The notes: generated from the sequence alone by a model not told the origin. A DNA stretch of 64,000 nucleotides from Granulicella sp. 5B5 (GCF_014083945.1 NZ_CP046444.1:1116001-1180000), one strand, 5' to 3'. Shown: positions 7,446-17,309, counted from the stretch's first letter. Made by a program: numbers and translations.

Positions 7446-8360
7446 TTGCGCGAAACCAACCCCATCCGCGGCTATCAGCGTTCCAACCGTGCTCATGAGC
7501 TCACGGCAGACGAGCGCGCCCTCTACGACACCCTCGACCTGGAGCGCATGCCCCAGCACGTGGCTGTGATTATGGACGGCAACGGCCGCTGGGCCGGCAA
7601 GCGCGCCCTCAAACGCTTCCTCGGCCACCAGCAGGGCGCTGAAAGCGTCCAGTACGTCGTCGAGACAGCCAGCCGCATCAACCTCCCCTGGCTCACCCTC
7701 TACGCCTTCTCCATCGAGAACAACCTTCGCCGCCCCGGCAACGAGGTCAGCTTCCTCATGAAGCTGCTCAAGAGCTACCTCATCTCCAACGTCAAGCGGA
7801 TGAACGACAACAACATCCGCATGGCCTACATCGGCAGCACCCACGAGCTCCCCGCCGAAGTCCAGGACACCATGCAGTGGGCCGCCGAGCAGACCGCGAA
7901 AAATACCGGCACCACGCTCACCCTCGCGCTCAACTACGGCTCACGTTCGGAGATCGTCGACTCCGCGCGCTCCATCCTGCGCAAGCTCCTTGCCGAAGCC
8001 CGGCAACGCGGCATCTCCGTCGAAGACATGCTCGCAGCCGAAGGCGGCGACCTCGCCCTCGAGCACCGCATCGACGAAGACCAGATCAGCGCGAACCTCT
8101 ACACCGCGCACATGCCCGACCCTGACCTGCTCATCCGCACCTCCGGCGAGCAGCGCATCTCCAACTTCCTGCTCTGGCAGATCGCCTACGCCGAGATCTT
8201 CGTCACCGACCGCCTCTGGCCCGACTTCCGCGGCCTCCACCTGCTCGAAGCCATCGCCGACTACCAGCACCGCGAGCGCCGCTTCGGCGGCCTCGGCGAA
8301 TCCACCGACGAAGACCTCGCCGACACCCTCCCCACCGAAGCCGCCCTCGCGCGCCACTAG
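7446..8360 (+). CDS. uppS: Isoprenyl transferase (undecaprenyl diphosphate synthase)
   Basis: Condenses isopentenyl diphosphate onto farnesyl diphosphate with cis geometry to make the C55 carrier for peptidoglycan. The signature MDGNGRWA with catalytic D44 is present, as are the GHQQGAE segment, the NYGSR block and the C-terminal LLIRTSGEQRISNFLLWQ and WPDF. At 304 residues it is longer than the usual about 250. The extra N-terminus (HELTADERALYDTL) resembles that seen in other Acidobacteriota, which is why I keep the weak TTG start at 7446 over ATG 7548. Its product feeds MraY and MurG, encoded later in this window. Confidence 0.92.
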   Translation: MRETNPIRGYQRSNRAHELTADERALYDTLDLERMPQHVAVIMDGNGRWAGKRALKRFLGHQQGAESVQYVVETASRINLPWLTLYAFSIENNLRRPGNEVSFLMKLLKSYLISNVKRMNDNNIRMAYIGSTHELPAEVQDTMQWAAEQTAKNTGTTLTLALNYGSRSEIVDSARSILRKLLAEARQRGISVEDMLAAEGGDLALEHRIDEDQISANLYTAHMPDPDLLIRTSGEQRISNFLLWQIAYAEIFVTDRLWPDFRGLHLLEAIADYQHRERRFGGLGESTDEDLADTLPTEAALARH

Positions 8361-8483
8361 TAGCTTCGCTATTCGGAGTTGGGTGAGAGGCCCCTTCACC
8401 CGCGAAGCTCGCAGTATCTCGCCACAACCCAACGGACTCACCAGCAAAACTAGCAACAAAGCGCCTCACTTAGCCAAGGCTCG

Positions 8484-10340
8484 CTAGGTCAGCCGCAGAT
8501 ACGTCGAGTACCCCGCATCCCCCACCTCGACATACGGCACCATCCGCAGCGCGCCGCTCTCCGTTTGCACGCTCCACTCCGTCTTCGACAGCCGCTTCGC
8601 CGCCAGCGCCTGCTCACGCGTCACCTTCGGCTGCGCGATCACTCTGGACGGCATCACCGCCATCAGCACCAGCGGCCCACGCACAACAGCCGCCACATTC
8701 GGATGCAGCGTCTCGTCGGCCACGCCATTTGAAATCGCCTCCAGCCGCACCTTCGCCGGCAGCTCCATCTCCACACGATCGCCGCTCTTCCACACGCGAT
8801 CCACCGTCGCGAAACCAAGTACTGGCTCAGCATCAACCTTCTTCCCATTCACCCGAATCTCCGCGCCCTCGCTCCACGCCGGCACGCGCAGCTTCAACGC
8901 GACACGCGTCGGCTTCGATGCCTTCACCCGCATCTCCACCACATCGGCAAACGGATACTCACCCACCTGCTCCAACTCCATCCGCGCGCCATCTTCGTCC
9001 CACCGCAGCACCGACGCAAAGTACTGGCTCACCCACACCGACCCCGGCCTGTTCGCACTCGCGCGCTCTCTAAAATAGCTGTTGATCCCATAGTCCATCG
9101 CCACCTGCGGCAGCGTTCCTGAACAGCACGGCCACACATTGGTCGAGTACACCCGCTTCCCCGCAAAGTTCACATCCTGATAGTAGAAAGCTGCGCCATC
9201 GCTCTGCAGTGGCAGCGAGCCCAACACCGTGTTCCACAACACGCGCTCCAGGCTGTCCCCATAGCTCCCATCGCGCGTCACGCGCAGCAGGTACCGCGTC
9301 AGCTTCATGTGCCCATAGGCTCCACACGGCGTCTCAAAGCCAGAGTGCGTCTTGCTCAGGCTCGTATACAGATCGTCAGACCCTGGCATCCGCAGCTGCT
9401 CATCCGGCCCCCACCCGCCCGTCGCAAAACTCTGCGCTTTCACCATCGCAAACCCGTTCTTCGCCGCTCGCAGATGCTTCTCACTCCCATCCACCAAATA
9501 CGCCTGCATCGCCGACGACATCGCATTCACATGGCTGTACGCATGCTTGCCCGCAATCGCCGGTTCGTTCTCCGCCAGCAGGTCGAAGTACTCCGGATCA
9601 TCCAGATACTGCCGCGCCATCGCGCGATACTCTGCGCCCGCACCTGCACTATAGGCCTTGTACAAATTCTCCGGCAGCGTATAGCTCTCATCCCACGTCC
9701 ACGACTCGTCCTTGCTCAACGCACCGCGCCAGTTCACGCCGCGCTGCACCACATGCCCTGGCAGCTGCGGCGTCACTGCCGCCTTCGTTGCACCCATGAT
9801 CTTCCACGCATCGGGATCTTTCGCAAACACGGCCGAGTCCACCAGCCCGCAGTTCAGTTTGTCGAACGTATACGCCGGGAACCGCGTCTTCTCATAAAAC
9901 TTCGTCGTAATCGACTCCGCATACGCGCGATTGATCGCCAGCACTCTCTCCCGCGTCGTCACGTCGCCCGTCGCCGCATAGTACCGGCTCATCGCCGACA
10001 CCCACTGCCCCATCGCATGTCCCGGACAAAAGCCCGTCTTCTGCCAGATCTTGTAGTTGAAGTCCGCGTTGTATGTGTACCACCCGCCAATATCATTCCC
10101 CGGCGCATCCAGCCCACCCATCAGCCTGTACGGCTTCACCAGGTCTTCCACCTTCAGCCCCATCAGCACCTCATGCGTATTCGCCCGCTGCGCCAGCACA
10201 CGAGGCTCACGCATCTCCACCTGCGAGTACCCAACCTCTTCCAACGTCCCCGCCGCCGCATCCGCACCCCACGCCTTCCGCGTTAACGCCAGCCCAGCCG
10301 CGGCCGCACCACCCTGCACAAATCCACGCCGAGAAACCAT
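8484..10340 (-). CDS. Secreted GH127-family glycosidase (DUF1680, beta-L-arabinofuranosidase-like)
   Basis: Protein of 618 residues beginning with a twin-arginine signal (SRRGFVQGGAAAAGLAL), so it is probably exported folded through Tat. The body matches the all-alpha (alpha/alpha)6 barrel of DUF1680/GH127: GLDAPGNDIGGWY, GHAMGQWVSAMS, the HSGFETPCGAYG region, and the zinc/nucleophile region TNVWPCCSGTLPQ with paired cysteines. A C-terminal beta-sandwich follows. GH127 enzymes remove L-arabinofuranosyl units from plant or bacterial glycans; specificity here is inferred from family only. It breaks up the uppS-cdsA pair and runs against them. Confidence 0.85.
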   Translation of the reverse strand: MVSRRGFVQGGAAAAGLALTRKAWGADAAAGTLEEVGYSQVEMREPRVLAQRANTHEVLMGLKVEDLVKPYRLMGGLDAPGNDIGGWYTYNADFNYKIWQKTGFCPGHAMGQWVSAMSRYYAATGDVTTRERVLAINRAYAESITTKFYEKTRFPAYTFDKLNCGLVDSAVFAKDPDAWKIMGATKAAVTPQLPGHVVQRGVNWRGALSKDESWTWDESYTLPENLYKAYSAGAGAEYRAMARQYLDDPEYFDLLAENEPAIAGKHAYSHVNAMSSAMQAYLVDGSEKHLRAAKNGFAMVKAQSFATGGWGPDEQLRMPGSDDLYTSLSKTHSGFETPCGAYGHMKLTRYLLRVTRDGSYGDSLERVLWNTVLGSLPLQSDGAAFYYQDVNFAGKRVYSTNVWPCCSGTLPQVAMDYGINSYFRERASANRPGSVWVSQYFASVLRWDEDGARMELEQVGEYPFADVVEMRVKASKPTRVALKLRVPAWSEGAEIRVNGKKVDAEPVLGFATVDRVWKSGDRVEMELPAKVRLEAISNGVADETLHPNVAAVVRGPLVLMAVMPSRVIAQPKVTREQALAAKRLSKTEWSVQTESGALRMVPYVEVGDAGYSTYLRLT

Positions 10341-10405
10341 CTCACATCACCTCGCGCCATCCATTCTGCTCCATCCACCCCACCTCACGCACCTGGCCGC
10401 CTTTC

Positions 10406-10437
10406 TACTCCCTACTCCATTCCCTACTCCCTGCCCT
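10406..10437 (+). repeat. Heptamer array 4
   Basis: TACTCCC TACTCC ATTCCC TACTCCC TGC between the GH127 gene and cdsA. Confidence 0.8.
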
Positions 10438-10463
10438 TCCTCCTGTATCCTCAACAGGGACCC

Positions 10464-11309
10464 ATGAAGCGAATCCTCACCGCACTTGTACTCGTTGCCG
10501 CCGTCGCCGCTCTCATCTTCTTCGGCAAGCCCTGGATGCTGACCGTTGCGGCCGCCCTCGTCGCTGGCCTCGCTGCATGGGAGTTCCGCGGCTTCACCGT
10601 CTCCGGCGGTTGTCCCTTGCCCATCTGGTGGACCTTCACCGCCGTCGCGGCCTTCTTTCTCGCCGTCTTCTTCCAGCCCGACGACACCATCACCGTCGTC
10701 TCCACCGTCACGCTCATCCTCTTCGCCGTCGCCGCCTTCCGCACCTCCCTTGAGCGCGTCCTGTGGGAGACCGCCGGCGGCGTCCTGATGCTCATCTACG
10801 TCGCCTACCCGCTCACCCTCATCCCCAAAATTTTCAACGAGGAAAACGGCACCGCCATCTTGCTCTTCCTCTTCCTCTGCGTCTGGACCGGCGACATCGC
10901 AGCCCTCTACATCGGCAAACGCTTCGGCAAACACAAGCTCGCCCCGCAGCTCTCTCCCAACAAAACCTGGGAGGGCACCATCGCCTCGCTCCTCGGCTCG
11001 GTCATCGTCGGCATGGCGCTTATCTTCACCGGCGACTGGTTCAGCCAGCAGGGCTCCAGCTTCTCCGCCCTGCATACCACTGAGCCCTGGTGGTTCTTCA
11101 TCATCCTCGCCCTCGTCCTCAACGCCGCCGCGCAGTTCGGAGACCTCCTCGAGTCCGCCCTCAAGCGCGGCGCCGGCGTCAAAGACTCAGGCACACTCCT
11201 CCCCGGCCACGGCGGCGTCCTCGACCGCATCGACGCCCTGTTAGTCGCCGCCCCTGTCCTCTGGCTCATCATCGCGGTCCGGCACTACTTCTCCCTCGGC
11301 AGTCTCTAA
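10464..11309 (+). CDS. cdsA: Phosphatidate cytidylyltransferase
   Basis: Integral membrane enzyme making CDP-diacylglycerol from phosphatidate and CTP, the branch point of phospholipid synthesis. The 281-residue protein has about eight hydrophobic helices and the PROSITE-type signature near the C-terminus (SALKRGAGVKDSG then HGGVLDRIDALL). SPNKTWEG in the middle is also conserved. ATG 10464 is preceded by AGGGA. A strong hairpin terminator follows at 11329. Confidence 0.94.
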   Translation: MKRILTALVLVAAVAALIFFGKPWMLTVAAALVAGLAAWEFRGFTVSGGCPLPIWWTFTAVAAFFLAVFFQPDDTITVVSTVTLILFAVAAFRTSLERVLWETAGGVLMLIYVAYPLTLIPKIFNEENGTAILLFLFLCVWTGDIAALYIGKRFGKHKLAPQLSPNKTWEGTIASLLGSVIVGMALIFTGDWFSQQGSSFSALHTTEPWWFFIILALVLNAAAQFGDLLESALKRGAGVKDSGTLLPGHGGVLDRIDALLVAAPVLWLIIAVRHYFSLGSL

Positions 11310-11328
11310 GAAACGTTCTTACACAAAC

Positions 11329-11358
11329 AGAAGAGGCTGCCCGCAGGCAGCCTCTTCT
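11329..11358. terminator. Bidirectional hairpin terminator between cdsA and the convergent gene
   Basis: 13-bp perfect stem AGAAGAGGCTGCC / GGCAGCCTCTTCT-type with loop CGCA. Placed between converging genes, so it probably serves both strands. Confidence 0.8.
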
Positions 11359-11390
11359 AAATTCACGCTCTTCTTGCAAGAACACCCACC

Positions 11391-12422
11391 TTACTTCTGC
11401 CCGTGCGACGTCACCTTGCTCAGCAGAAACTCCTGCGCCAGCGCACTCAGCATGCGCCCGCCGGTATCGATCAGCGTCCCATTCACCACCAGGTGCGCCC
11501 CACGGTCCACTGGCGGGTAGTACACGTTCTCCAGTGCGCCCGAGAGCACATCGCCCCCAATGCTCGAGTAGTTGAACTCCGCCTTCCCGTTATCGCCGCG
11601 CGCAATAAACGGTGACTCGATCGCATGCAGCGCCCGCTCCTTCTTCGTTCCTGTGCCCTTGTAAAAATACCGCGGGTCCTGATGCAGCAGCGACGGCAGG
11701 ATCGCTCCACCGATCATCACATCCGAAGCCGTGCCCGCATACGCTGCGCCATAGCGCTGCCCATATCCTTTCGCGCCCTGCACATATCCCGGCGTATCCG
11801 ACGCCTGATAGATCCCCGCCACAAACGCCGAGCTCACCAGTGTCACCACATCCGTCGACGTACGCAACGCCAGCTTGAACTTCAGCTTCGTCGAAAGCGG
11901 CTGTGGGTCCGGCGAGTAACTCACATAAAAGTTCGGAATAACGCCCAGCACGCGCTGGTGCTCCTCAGCATGGACCTGCTCCACCGCCAACTGCTCCGTG
12001 GTCTCAGCCGTCACCGCCGTCACCACCGTCGAAACCTTCAACGGAATCTGCTTCAGGTCCAGGTACTGCCCTGGCTGCAACTGCACCGTCGAAGTCCACA
12101 CACTGAACCCGTCTTCACTCACCGTCGCGCTGTACGGCACAGCGGGCTGCACGCCCGTCACCTGAAAGAAACCGCTCTCATCAGACTTGATCGCACGGCG
12201 GTCCTCCGGTGTAGGCCCCTGCAGTACCACTGTCGCTCCAGGAATTGCCGCTCCATCTGTATCGGTTACTGTTCCCGTCACCGTCCCGGTCTGCGGCGTC
12301 GGCGCGGACACCTGCACCTCCGCCGACGCTACTGTCATCACCGGCGCGGTCGCTTGCTGGCTCACTGCTGACACACACATCCCCATCAGCACAAAAAAAG
12401 AAATTAAATGTCTTGGATTCAT
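11391..12422 (-). CDS. Secreted CarboxypepD-regulatory-domain protein, paralogue 2
   Basis: Protein of 343 residues with a signal peptide (LISFFVLMGMCVSAVSQQ), a CarboxypepD-regulatory domain (TGTVTGTVTDTDGAAIPG, SDESGFFQVTGVQ; about residues 42-120), and the same unnamed C-terminal domain as the 3425-4486 gene: LGVIPNFYVSYSPD, GYGQRYGAAYAGT, HQDPRYFYKGTGTKKER. Identity is concentrated in these blocks and the rest is diverged, so duplication is old. The shared region probably holds the functional site. Convergent with cdsA and divergent from dxr. Confidence 0.7.
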   Translation of the reverse strand: MNPRHLISFFVLMGMCVSAVSQQATAPVMTVASAEVQVSAPTPQTGTVTGTVTDTDGAAIPGATVVLQGPTPEDRRAIKSDESGFFQVTGVQPAVPYSATVSEDGFSVWTSTVQLQPGQYLDLKQIPLKVSTVVTAVTAETTEQLAVEQVHAEEHQRVLGVIPNFYVSYSPDPQPLSTKLKFKLALRTSTDVVTLVSSAFVAGIYQASDTPGYVQGAKGYGQRYGAAYAGTASDVMIGGAILPSLLHQDPRYFYKGTGTKKERALHAIESPFIARGDNGKAEFNYSSIGGDVLSGALENVYYPPVDRGAHLVVNGTLIDTGGRMLSALAQEFLLSKVTSHGQK

Positions 12423-12582
12423 AAGTGTTTTAACAACGCGAAGAAATCGCGATAAGCGTTCTCAGCTCTCCGTATATAGACGTATCCCAGCACGCCTCCG
12501 GTGCAAAAAGATGTGCTCGCACACCATTACTTCAGGCACACTCTCCACGTCTCGATCGCCTCGCTTCTGCGAAAATAGACAG

Positions 12583-13749
12583 GTGAAGAAGATCGCCCTG
12601 CTCGGTTCCACCGGCTCCATCGGCCAAAGCACTCTCTCCCTCTGCGAGTCCTATCCCGACCGCTTTCATCCCGTCACTCTCGCCGCAGGCTCCAACCTCG
12701 ACGTCGCCTTCGCCCAGTGCGTCCGCTGGCGTCCGCAGCTCATCTCCATCGCCACTGAAGAGCTTGCAACCAAACTAACCACCAAGCTCCGCGAAGCCGG
12801 CATCACCGGCATCGAAGTCGTGCATGGCACTGCCGGCACCGTCCGCGTGGCCACGCACCCTGACGCCAACTTCGTCGTCTCCGCCATCGTCGGAGTCGCC
12901 GGGCTCGAAGCCACATACGCAGCCGTCCTCAGCGGAAAAACCGTCGGCCTCGCCAACAAGGAATGCCTCGTCGCCGCCGGCGACCTCATCCTCGCGGCCG
13001 CACGCGAGCGCAATGTAGACCTCCTCCCCATCGACTCCGAGCACAACGCCATCCACCAGTGCCTCCGCGGCGGCCAGCCCAATGAAGTCAAACAGATATG
13101 GCTCACCGCCTCCGGTGGTCCCTTTCGCAACACCCCGCTCGCCGACTTCGACCACATCACCCCCGCCCAGGCCCTCAAGCACCCCACCTGGGTCATGGGT
13201 CAGCGCATCACCGTCGATTCAGCCACCCTGCTGAACAAAGGCCTCGAGCTCATCGAAGCCTGCCGCCTCTTCAACCTCCCGCCTGAACGCGTCCGCGTCA
13301 CCGTGCATCCCCAGTCCACCATCCACTCGCTCGTAGAATTCATCGACGGCAGCATCCTCGCGCAGATATCGGTCACCGACATGCGCCTGCCCATCCTCTA
13401 TGCTCTGTCCTATCCCGACCGCATCGCCGTCGAGGGCAAAACCCCGCTCACCTTCGACCTCGCTGCATTGAGCCAATTGGACTTCCAGCCACCCGACTTC
13501 GAGCGCTTCCCTTGCCTCCGCCTCGCCTACCAGGCCGCCGGAGCCAGCCAGAACCACTGCATCGCCCTCAATGCCTCCGATGAAATCGCCGTCGACGCGT
13601 TCCTCAACGGAAAACTCCCCTTCCTCGGAATCCCGCGTACAATCGAGAAGGTGCTGGAAAACACTCCCACAGGCTCGCCCGCATCGATTCAGGAGGTCCT
13701 CTCTGCCGACCTCCGCGCCCGCGACCTCGCACGCACCTACCTCCCCTGA
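12583..13749 (+). CDS. dxr: 1-deoxy-D-xylulose 5-phosphate reductoisomerase
   Basis: Second enzyme of the MEP isoprenoid pathway, converting DXP to MEP with NADPH. It starts at GTG 12583 (VKKIALLGSTGSIGQ). The longer frame upstream is a shadow of the divergent gene's promoter region. Visible are the NADPH-binding GSTGSIG (about residues 7-13), the PIDSEHNAIHQCL metal/substrate motif, LTASGGPFR, MGQRITVDSATLLNKGLE and the C-terminal helical domain. 388 residues is typical. It is 15 bases upstream of rseP, a common bacterial gene order. Confidence 0.95.
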   Translation: MKKIALLGSTGSIGQSTLSLCESYPDRFHPVTLAAGSNLDVAFAQCVRWRPQLISIATEELATKLTTKLREAGITGIEVVHGTAGTVRVATHPDANFVVSAIVGVAGLEATYAAVLSGKTVGLANKECLVAAGDLILAAARERNVDLLPIDSEHNAIHQCLRGGQPNEVKQIWLTASGGPFRNTPLADFDHITPAQALKHPTWVMGQRITVDSATLLNKGLELIEACRLFNLPPERVRVTVHPQSTIHSLVEFIDGSILAQISVTDMRLPILYALSYPDRIAVEGKTPLTFDLAALSQLDFQPPDFERFPCLRLAYQAAGASQNHCIALNASDEIAVDAFLNGKLPFLGIPRTIEKVLENTPTGSPASIQEVLSADLRARDLARTYLP

Positions 13750-13764
13750 CACTCCTGAGCACAC

Positions 13765-15147
13765 ATGAACCTCTTTCACCATCTCTCTGCCTCTCTCTCC
13801 CACGGGCTCTTTGTCGTGGTTCTCTTCGCCATCGTGCTCGGCATCATGGTGCTCGTCCATGAGTTCGGCCACTTCATCGTCGCCAAAATGTGCGGCGTCC
13901 GCATCGAGACCTTCGCCATCGGCTTCGGCACCCGCCTCTTCGGCTACGTCTACAACGGCACCGACTACTGCATCCGCGCCTTGCCCCTCGGCGGCTACGT
14001 CAAAATGGCAGGCGAGATGGGCGGCGACTCCGGCACCGGCGCGCCCGACGAGTTCACCTCCAAGACCCGCTTCCAGCGCATCCTCATCGCCCTCGCTGGC
14101 CCCGCCGCCAACTTCGCGCTGTCTGTCTTCCTCATGACCTGCGCGGCCCACTACCACCACGAGATCGACAAGTACCTCAACGGCCCCGCTCTCGTCGACT
14201 ACGTGCCCACGCAGTCCGCTGCTGCTCAGGCTGGCCTCCACACCGGCGACACCATCACCCGCTTCAACAACGTCGTCAACCCCACCTGGGAGCAGATCCT
14301 CGACGAGACGGCCCTCAATCTCAACAGCGCCGTCCCCATCTCGTTCACGGACAACGGCCACACCGTCACCTCTAGCATTCACCTCAACGGCGGCGCCGAC
14401 GGCGGCCTCACCTCCGACCCCCTCACGGACTCCGGCCTCATCCCGCAGCAGCAGGCCGAGCCCATCACCATCAACTCCGTTGCCAGCGGCACACCCGCCG
14501 CGGCCGCGGGCATCAAGCCCGACGACCAGATCGCCCGCATCAACGATCTCGCGCCGCACTCCCTCGACACGCTCCACGCCTATCTCAAGGACCAGAACGG
14601 CGCACCCGAGACCCTCAATCTCATCCGCAACGGCCAGCCGCTAACCATCCACGTCACTCCGGCGCTCGTCTCTGTAGACGCCTCCGGCAAGCAGTATCAG
14701 ATCGGCGTCACCCTCAAGCCGCCACCGGTCGACGTCGTCCAGCTCCCCCTCGGCAAGTCCATCAAGGAGTCGCTGCAGGACAACGCCTCCAAGTCGCTTC
14801 TTCTCGTCCGCATCCTGCAGGGCCTCTTCACCCGCCACGTCTCCGTCAAGCAGATGTCCGGCCCCGTCGGCATCGCGCAGCAGATCGACATCGCCTTCCA
14901 GCTCGGCATCTGGCCGCTCGTTGAGATGACCAGCTTCATCTCCATCAACCTGGCCATCTTCAATCTCCTGCCCATCCCACCGCTCGACGGCGGCATGATC
15001 TTCTTCCTCCTCATCGAGAGCATCATGCGTCGCGACGTCAACCAGGAGCTCAAGGAGCGCGTCTACCAGATCGCCTTCGTCTGCATCCTCTGCATGTTCG
15101 TCTTCGTCATGTTCAACGACATCACCAGGCTCCACCTCGGCCACTAG
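13765..15147 (+). CDS. rseP: Site-2 intramembrane metalloprotease RseP
   Basis: Membrane zinc protease that cleaves anti-sigma factors or signal-peptide remnants within the bilayer. HEFGH (residues 32-36) is the zinc motif in the first helix. Two PDZ-like regions lie between (about residues 130-215 and 235-305: PTQSAAAQAGLHTGD and VASGTPAAAAGIKPDDQ), and the third zinc ligand is in LLPIPPLDGG near the C-terminus. 460 residues is normal for the two-PDZ type. Follows dxr closely and is probably cotranscribed. A strong terminator follows. Confidence 0.94.
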   Translation: MNLFHHLSASLSHGLFVVVLFAIVLGIMVLVHEFGHFIVAKMCGVRIETFAIGFGTRLFGYVYNGTDYCIRALPLGGYVKMAGEMGGDSGTGAPDEFTSKTRFQRILIALAGPAANFALSVFLMTCAAHYHHEIDKYLNGPALVDYVPTQSAAAQAGLHTGDTITRFNNVVNPTWEQILDETALNLNSAVPISFTDNGHTVTSSIHLNGGADGGLTSDPLTDSGLIPQQQAEPITINSVASGTPAAAAGIKPDDQIARINDLAPHSLDTLHAYLKDQNGAPETLNLIRNGQPLTIHVTPALVSVDASGKQYQIGVTLKPPPVDVVQLPLGKSIKESLQDNASKSLLLVRILQGLFTRHVSVKQMSGPVGIAQQIDIAFQLGIWPLVEMTSFISINLAIFNLLPIPPLDGGMIFFLLIESIMRRDVNQELKERVYQIAFVCILCMFVFVMFNDITRLHLGH

Positions 15148-15164
15148 CCACAATAACGCAATCA

Positions 15165-15197
15165 AAAGGGCGAACGACTACCAGTCGTTCGCCCTTT
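15165..15197 (+). terminator. Rho-independent terminator after rseP
   Basis: 15-bp stem AAAGGGCGAACGACT / AGTCGTTCGCCCTTT with loop ACC, followed by T-rich sequence. Confidence 0.88.
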
Positions 15198-15217
15198 CTG
15201 CCTTTGTCTTTCTTCTT

Positions 15218-15244
15218 TGTCATTCCCGCAGGGAATCTGCTTCT
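15218..15244 (+). repeat. Dispersed repeat family D, copy 1
   Basis: TGTCATTCCCGCAGGGAATC then TGCTTCT; it contains the small palindrome TTCCC-GC-AGGGAA. The second copy is at 53796. Confidence 0.7.
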
Positions 15245-15272
15245 CGCCCGCCCATCCTCTCGGTGCCCACAG

Positions 15273-17309
15273 CTACCAGAGCCGCACGCGGTCCTTCGGC
15301 GCAACATATAGCTTGTCGCCCGGCTTCACATCGAACGCGCTGTACCACGCATCGTTGTTGCGGACTTCGCCATTCACCCGCGGCTCTGCCGGTGGATGCG
15401 GATCATCCGCCAGTTGCTGCCGCAGCGCATCTTCGCGCCGCTTCGTACGCCAGACCTGCGCGCAGCTCAAAAAGAACCGCTGATCTCCCGTCGTGCCGTC
15501 GAGCACGGCCGCGGGCTGTCCGCTCAGCGAACGGTGATACGCATCGAGCGCAATCGCCACCCCGCCCATGTCCGCAATGTCCTCACCCAGCGTCAGCCTG
15601 CCGTTCACATGCACACCCGGCAGCGGTTCAAACGCAGAGTACTGCGCCGCCAGCTTGTCGGCCTGCACATTGAACTGTGCCGCGTCCTCTGCCGTCCACC
15701 AGTCGCGCAGTCGGCCCGTGTGGTCCACCTTGCGCCCCTGGTCATCGAACCCATGCGTCATCTCATGCCCAATCACCACCCCGATAGCGCCATAGTTCAC
15801 CGCAGGATCAGCCGCGGGATCGAAGAACGGCGGTTGTAGAAACGCCGCCGGAAACACAATCGCATTCAGAGACCCTTCATTCATCGCAAAGTCGTCCTGC
15901 GGCAACAGGCCCCACGCCGCGCGGTCCGTCGGATGGTGCAACTGTTCGATCTGCTCATGCCAGTCCCACGCCCGGCCACGCTTCACATCTCCGTACAGGT
16001 CACCGCGTGTCACTGCAAACTCATACGTCCGCCAGCGCGACGGATAACCGACCTTGACGCCCATGGCATCCAGCTTGGCGATGGCCTCCTGCTTCGTCGC
16101 CGGAGACAGCCACACCGCATCCGCCAGCCGCGCACGGAACGCGCTCTTCAGGTTCGCCACCAGCTCCTCCATCGCCACCTTCGACGAAAGCGGGAAATAC
16201 CGCTCCACATAGAGCCTGCCTACAGCCTCACCCAGCGCGTCATTCTCCACCTGCAGCGCTCGCTTCCAACGCGGCGTCAGCTCCTGTTGCCCCGAAAGAT
16301 CGCGCTCATGCAGCTCGAACTCGCTCTGGACAAACGCACTCGGCAGCTCGGCCGACGCGTTCTGTGTCACCTCAAACGCCTCCCACGCCTTCATCGTCTC
16401 CAGCGGGGTGCCTGCAAACACGGCAGCGATCTTCGGCAGCGCGATGCTCGCCGTCACCACGAAATGCGTCTGGTCACTCACGCCCGCCGCAGCCAGAAAG
16501 CGTTGCACATCGAACCCGGCCATCATCGTCCGCAGCGCAGCCAGGTCGGCAGGGTGATAGAAGTCGCTCCGGTCGCGGTCTTGTTCCGCAGTCAGCAGCG
16601 CCTGCGCCAGCTCCGTCTCAAAGCTCACGACATCTTTCGCCTCAGCGTCTGCATCCGGCCACTTCGCCAACGTCAGCATCCGCGCCACGTAGCTCTGGTA
16701 CGTCGCCTTCTTCTCTGCAAACCGTGCGTCAAGATAGTACTCACGCCCCGGCAGTCCCAGTTGTTCCGTCTCGCCCACAATCAGCGCATAGTGCGTCGGG
16801 TCTTGAAAGTCAGGCTCTGTATGGATATCGAACACCGAAGCCCCAAACCCATTGCGCGACGCCCCCATGTACGCGGCCATCTCTGCCTTCGACTGGATCG
16901 CCCGCACTCGTGCAAGGTCCGCCTCCAGAGGCTTCGTGCCGACCCGCTCGATCGTCTTCTCATCCATAAACGCCGCATACAGCGCCGCGACTCTCCGGTC
17001 ATCCGCCGTCGGCCCAGGATGAGCGACCTGCTCCTCAATCAGCCCGCGAATTCGCCCCTCCGTCAACGCCGCCGTCTCGGATGTCAGTCCATACCCGGTG
17101 TGGTCCGCCGGAATCACAAGATGTTGCAGGTACGTGCCATTCGCATACTGGAAGAAGTTGTCCCCGGGCCTGATCGCTCCATCTTCCCCACTCGGATCGA
17201 ATCCCCACTTGCCATACTTCGCTGGCGTCCTGGCTGGACTGACGCTCTGCGCCTGCAAAACCGGCACAACAGCCATCACGATCAGCATCGGTACACACTT
17301 CCACTTCAT
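15273..17309 (-). CDS. M13-family zinc metallopeptidase (neprilysin/PepO type), exported
   Basis: Cleaves oligopeptides outside the cytoplasm. From ATG 17309 (MKWKCVPMLI) a signal peptide of about 20 residues runs to VLQAQ. It then follows the long helical M13 N-domain and catalytic domain: VNYGAIGVVIGHEMTHGFDD holds HExxH, with LGEDIADMGG giving the downstream Glu ligand and NAYY-type substrate segment NEGSLNAIVFPAAFLQ. It ends in VAPKDRVRLW, close to the W-terminal ending of the family. 678 residues fits. The frame continues upstream to 17426 but lacks a signal there. Confidence 0.92.
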   Translation of the reverse strand: MKWKCVPMLIVMAVVPVLQAQSVSPARTPAKYGKWGFDPSGEDGAIRPGDNFFQYANGTYLQHLVIPADHTGYGLTSETAALTEGRIRGLIEEQVAHPGPTADDRRVAALYAAFMDEKTIERVGTKPLEADLARVRAIQSKAEMAAYMGASRNGFGASVFDIHTEPDFQDPTHYALIVGETEQLGLPGREYYLDARFAEKKATYQSYVARMLTLAKWPDADAEAKDVVSFETELAQALLTAEQDRDRSDFYHPADLAALRTMMAGFDVQRFLAAAGVSDQTHFVVTASIALPKIAAVFAGTPLETMKAWEAFEVTQNASAELPSAFVQSEFELHERDLSGQQELTPRWKRALQVENDALGEAVGRLYVERYFPLSSKVAMEELVANLKSAFRARLADAVWLSPATKQEAIAKLDAMGVKVGYPSRWRTYEFAVTRGDLYGDVKRGRAWDWHEQIEQLHHPTDRAAWGLLPQDDFAMNEGSLNAIVFPAAFLQPPFFDPAADPAVNYGAIGVVIGHEMTHGFDDQGRKVDHTGRLRDWWTAEDAAQFNVQADKLAAQYSAFEPLPGVHVNGRLTLGEDIADMGGVAIALDAYHRSLSGQPAAVLDGTTGDQRFFLSCAQVWRTKRREDALRQQLADDPHPPAEPRVNGEVRNNDAWYSAFDVKPGDKLYVAPKDRVRLW

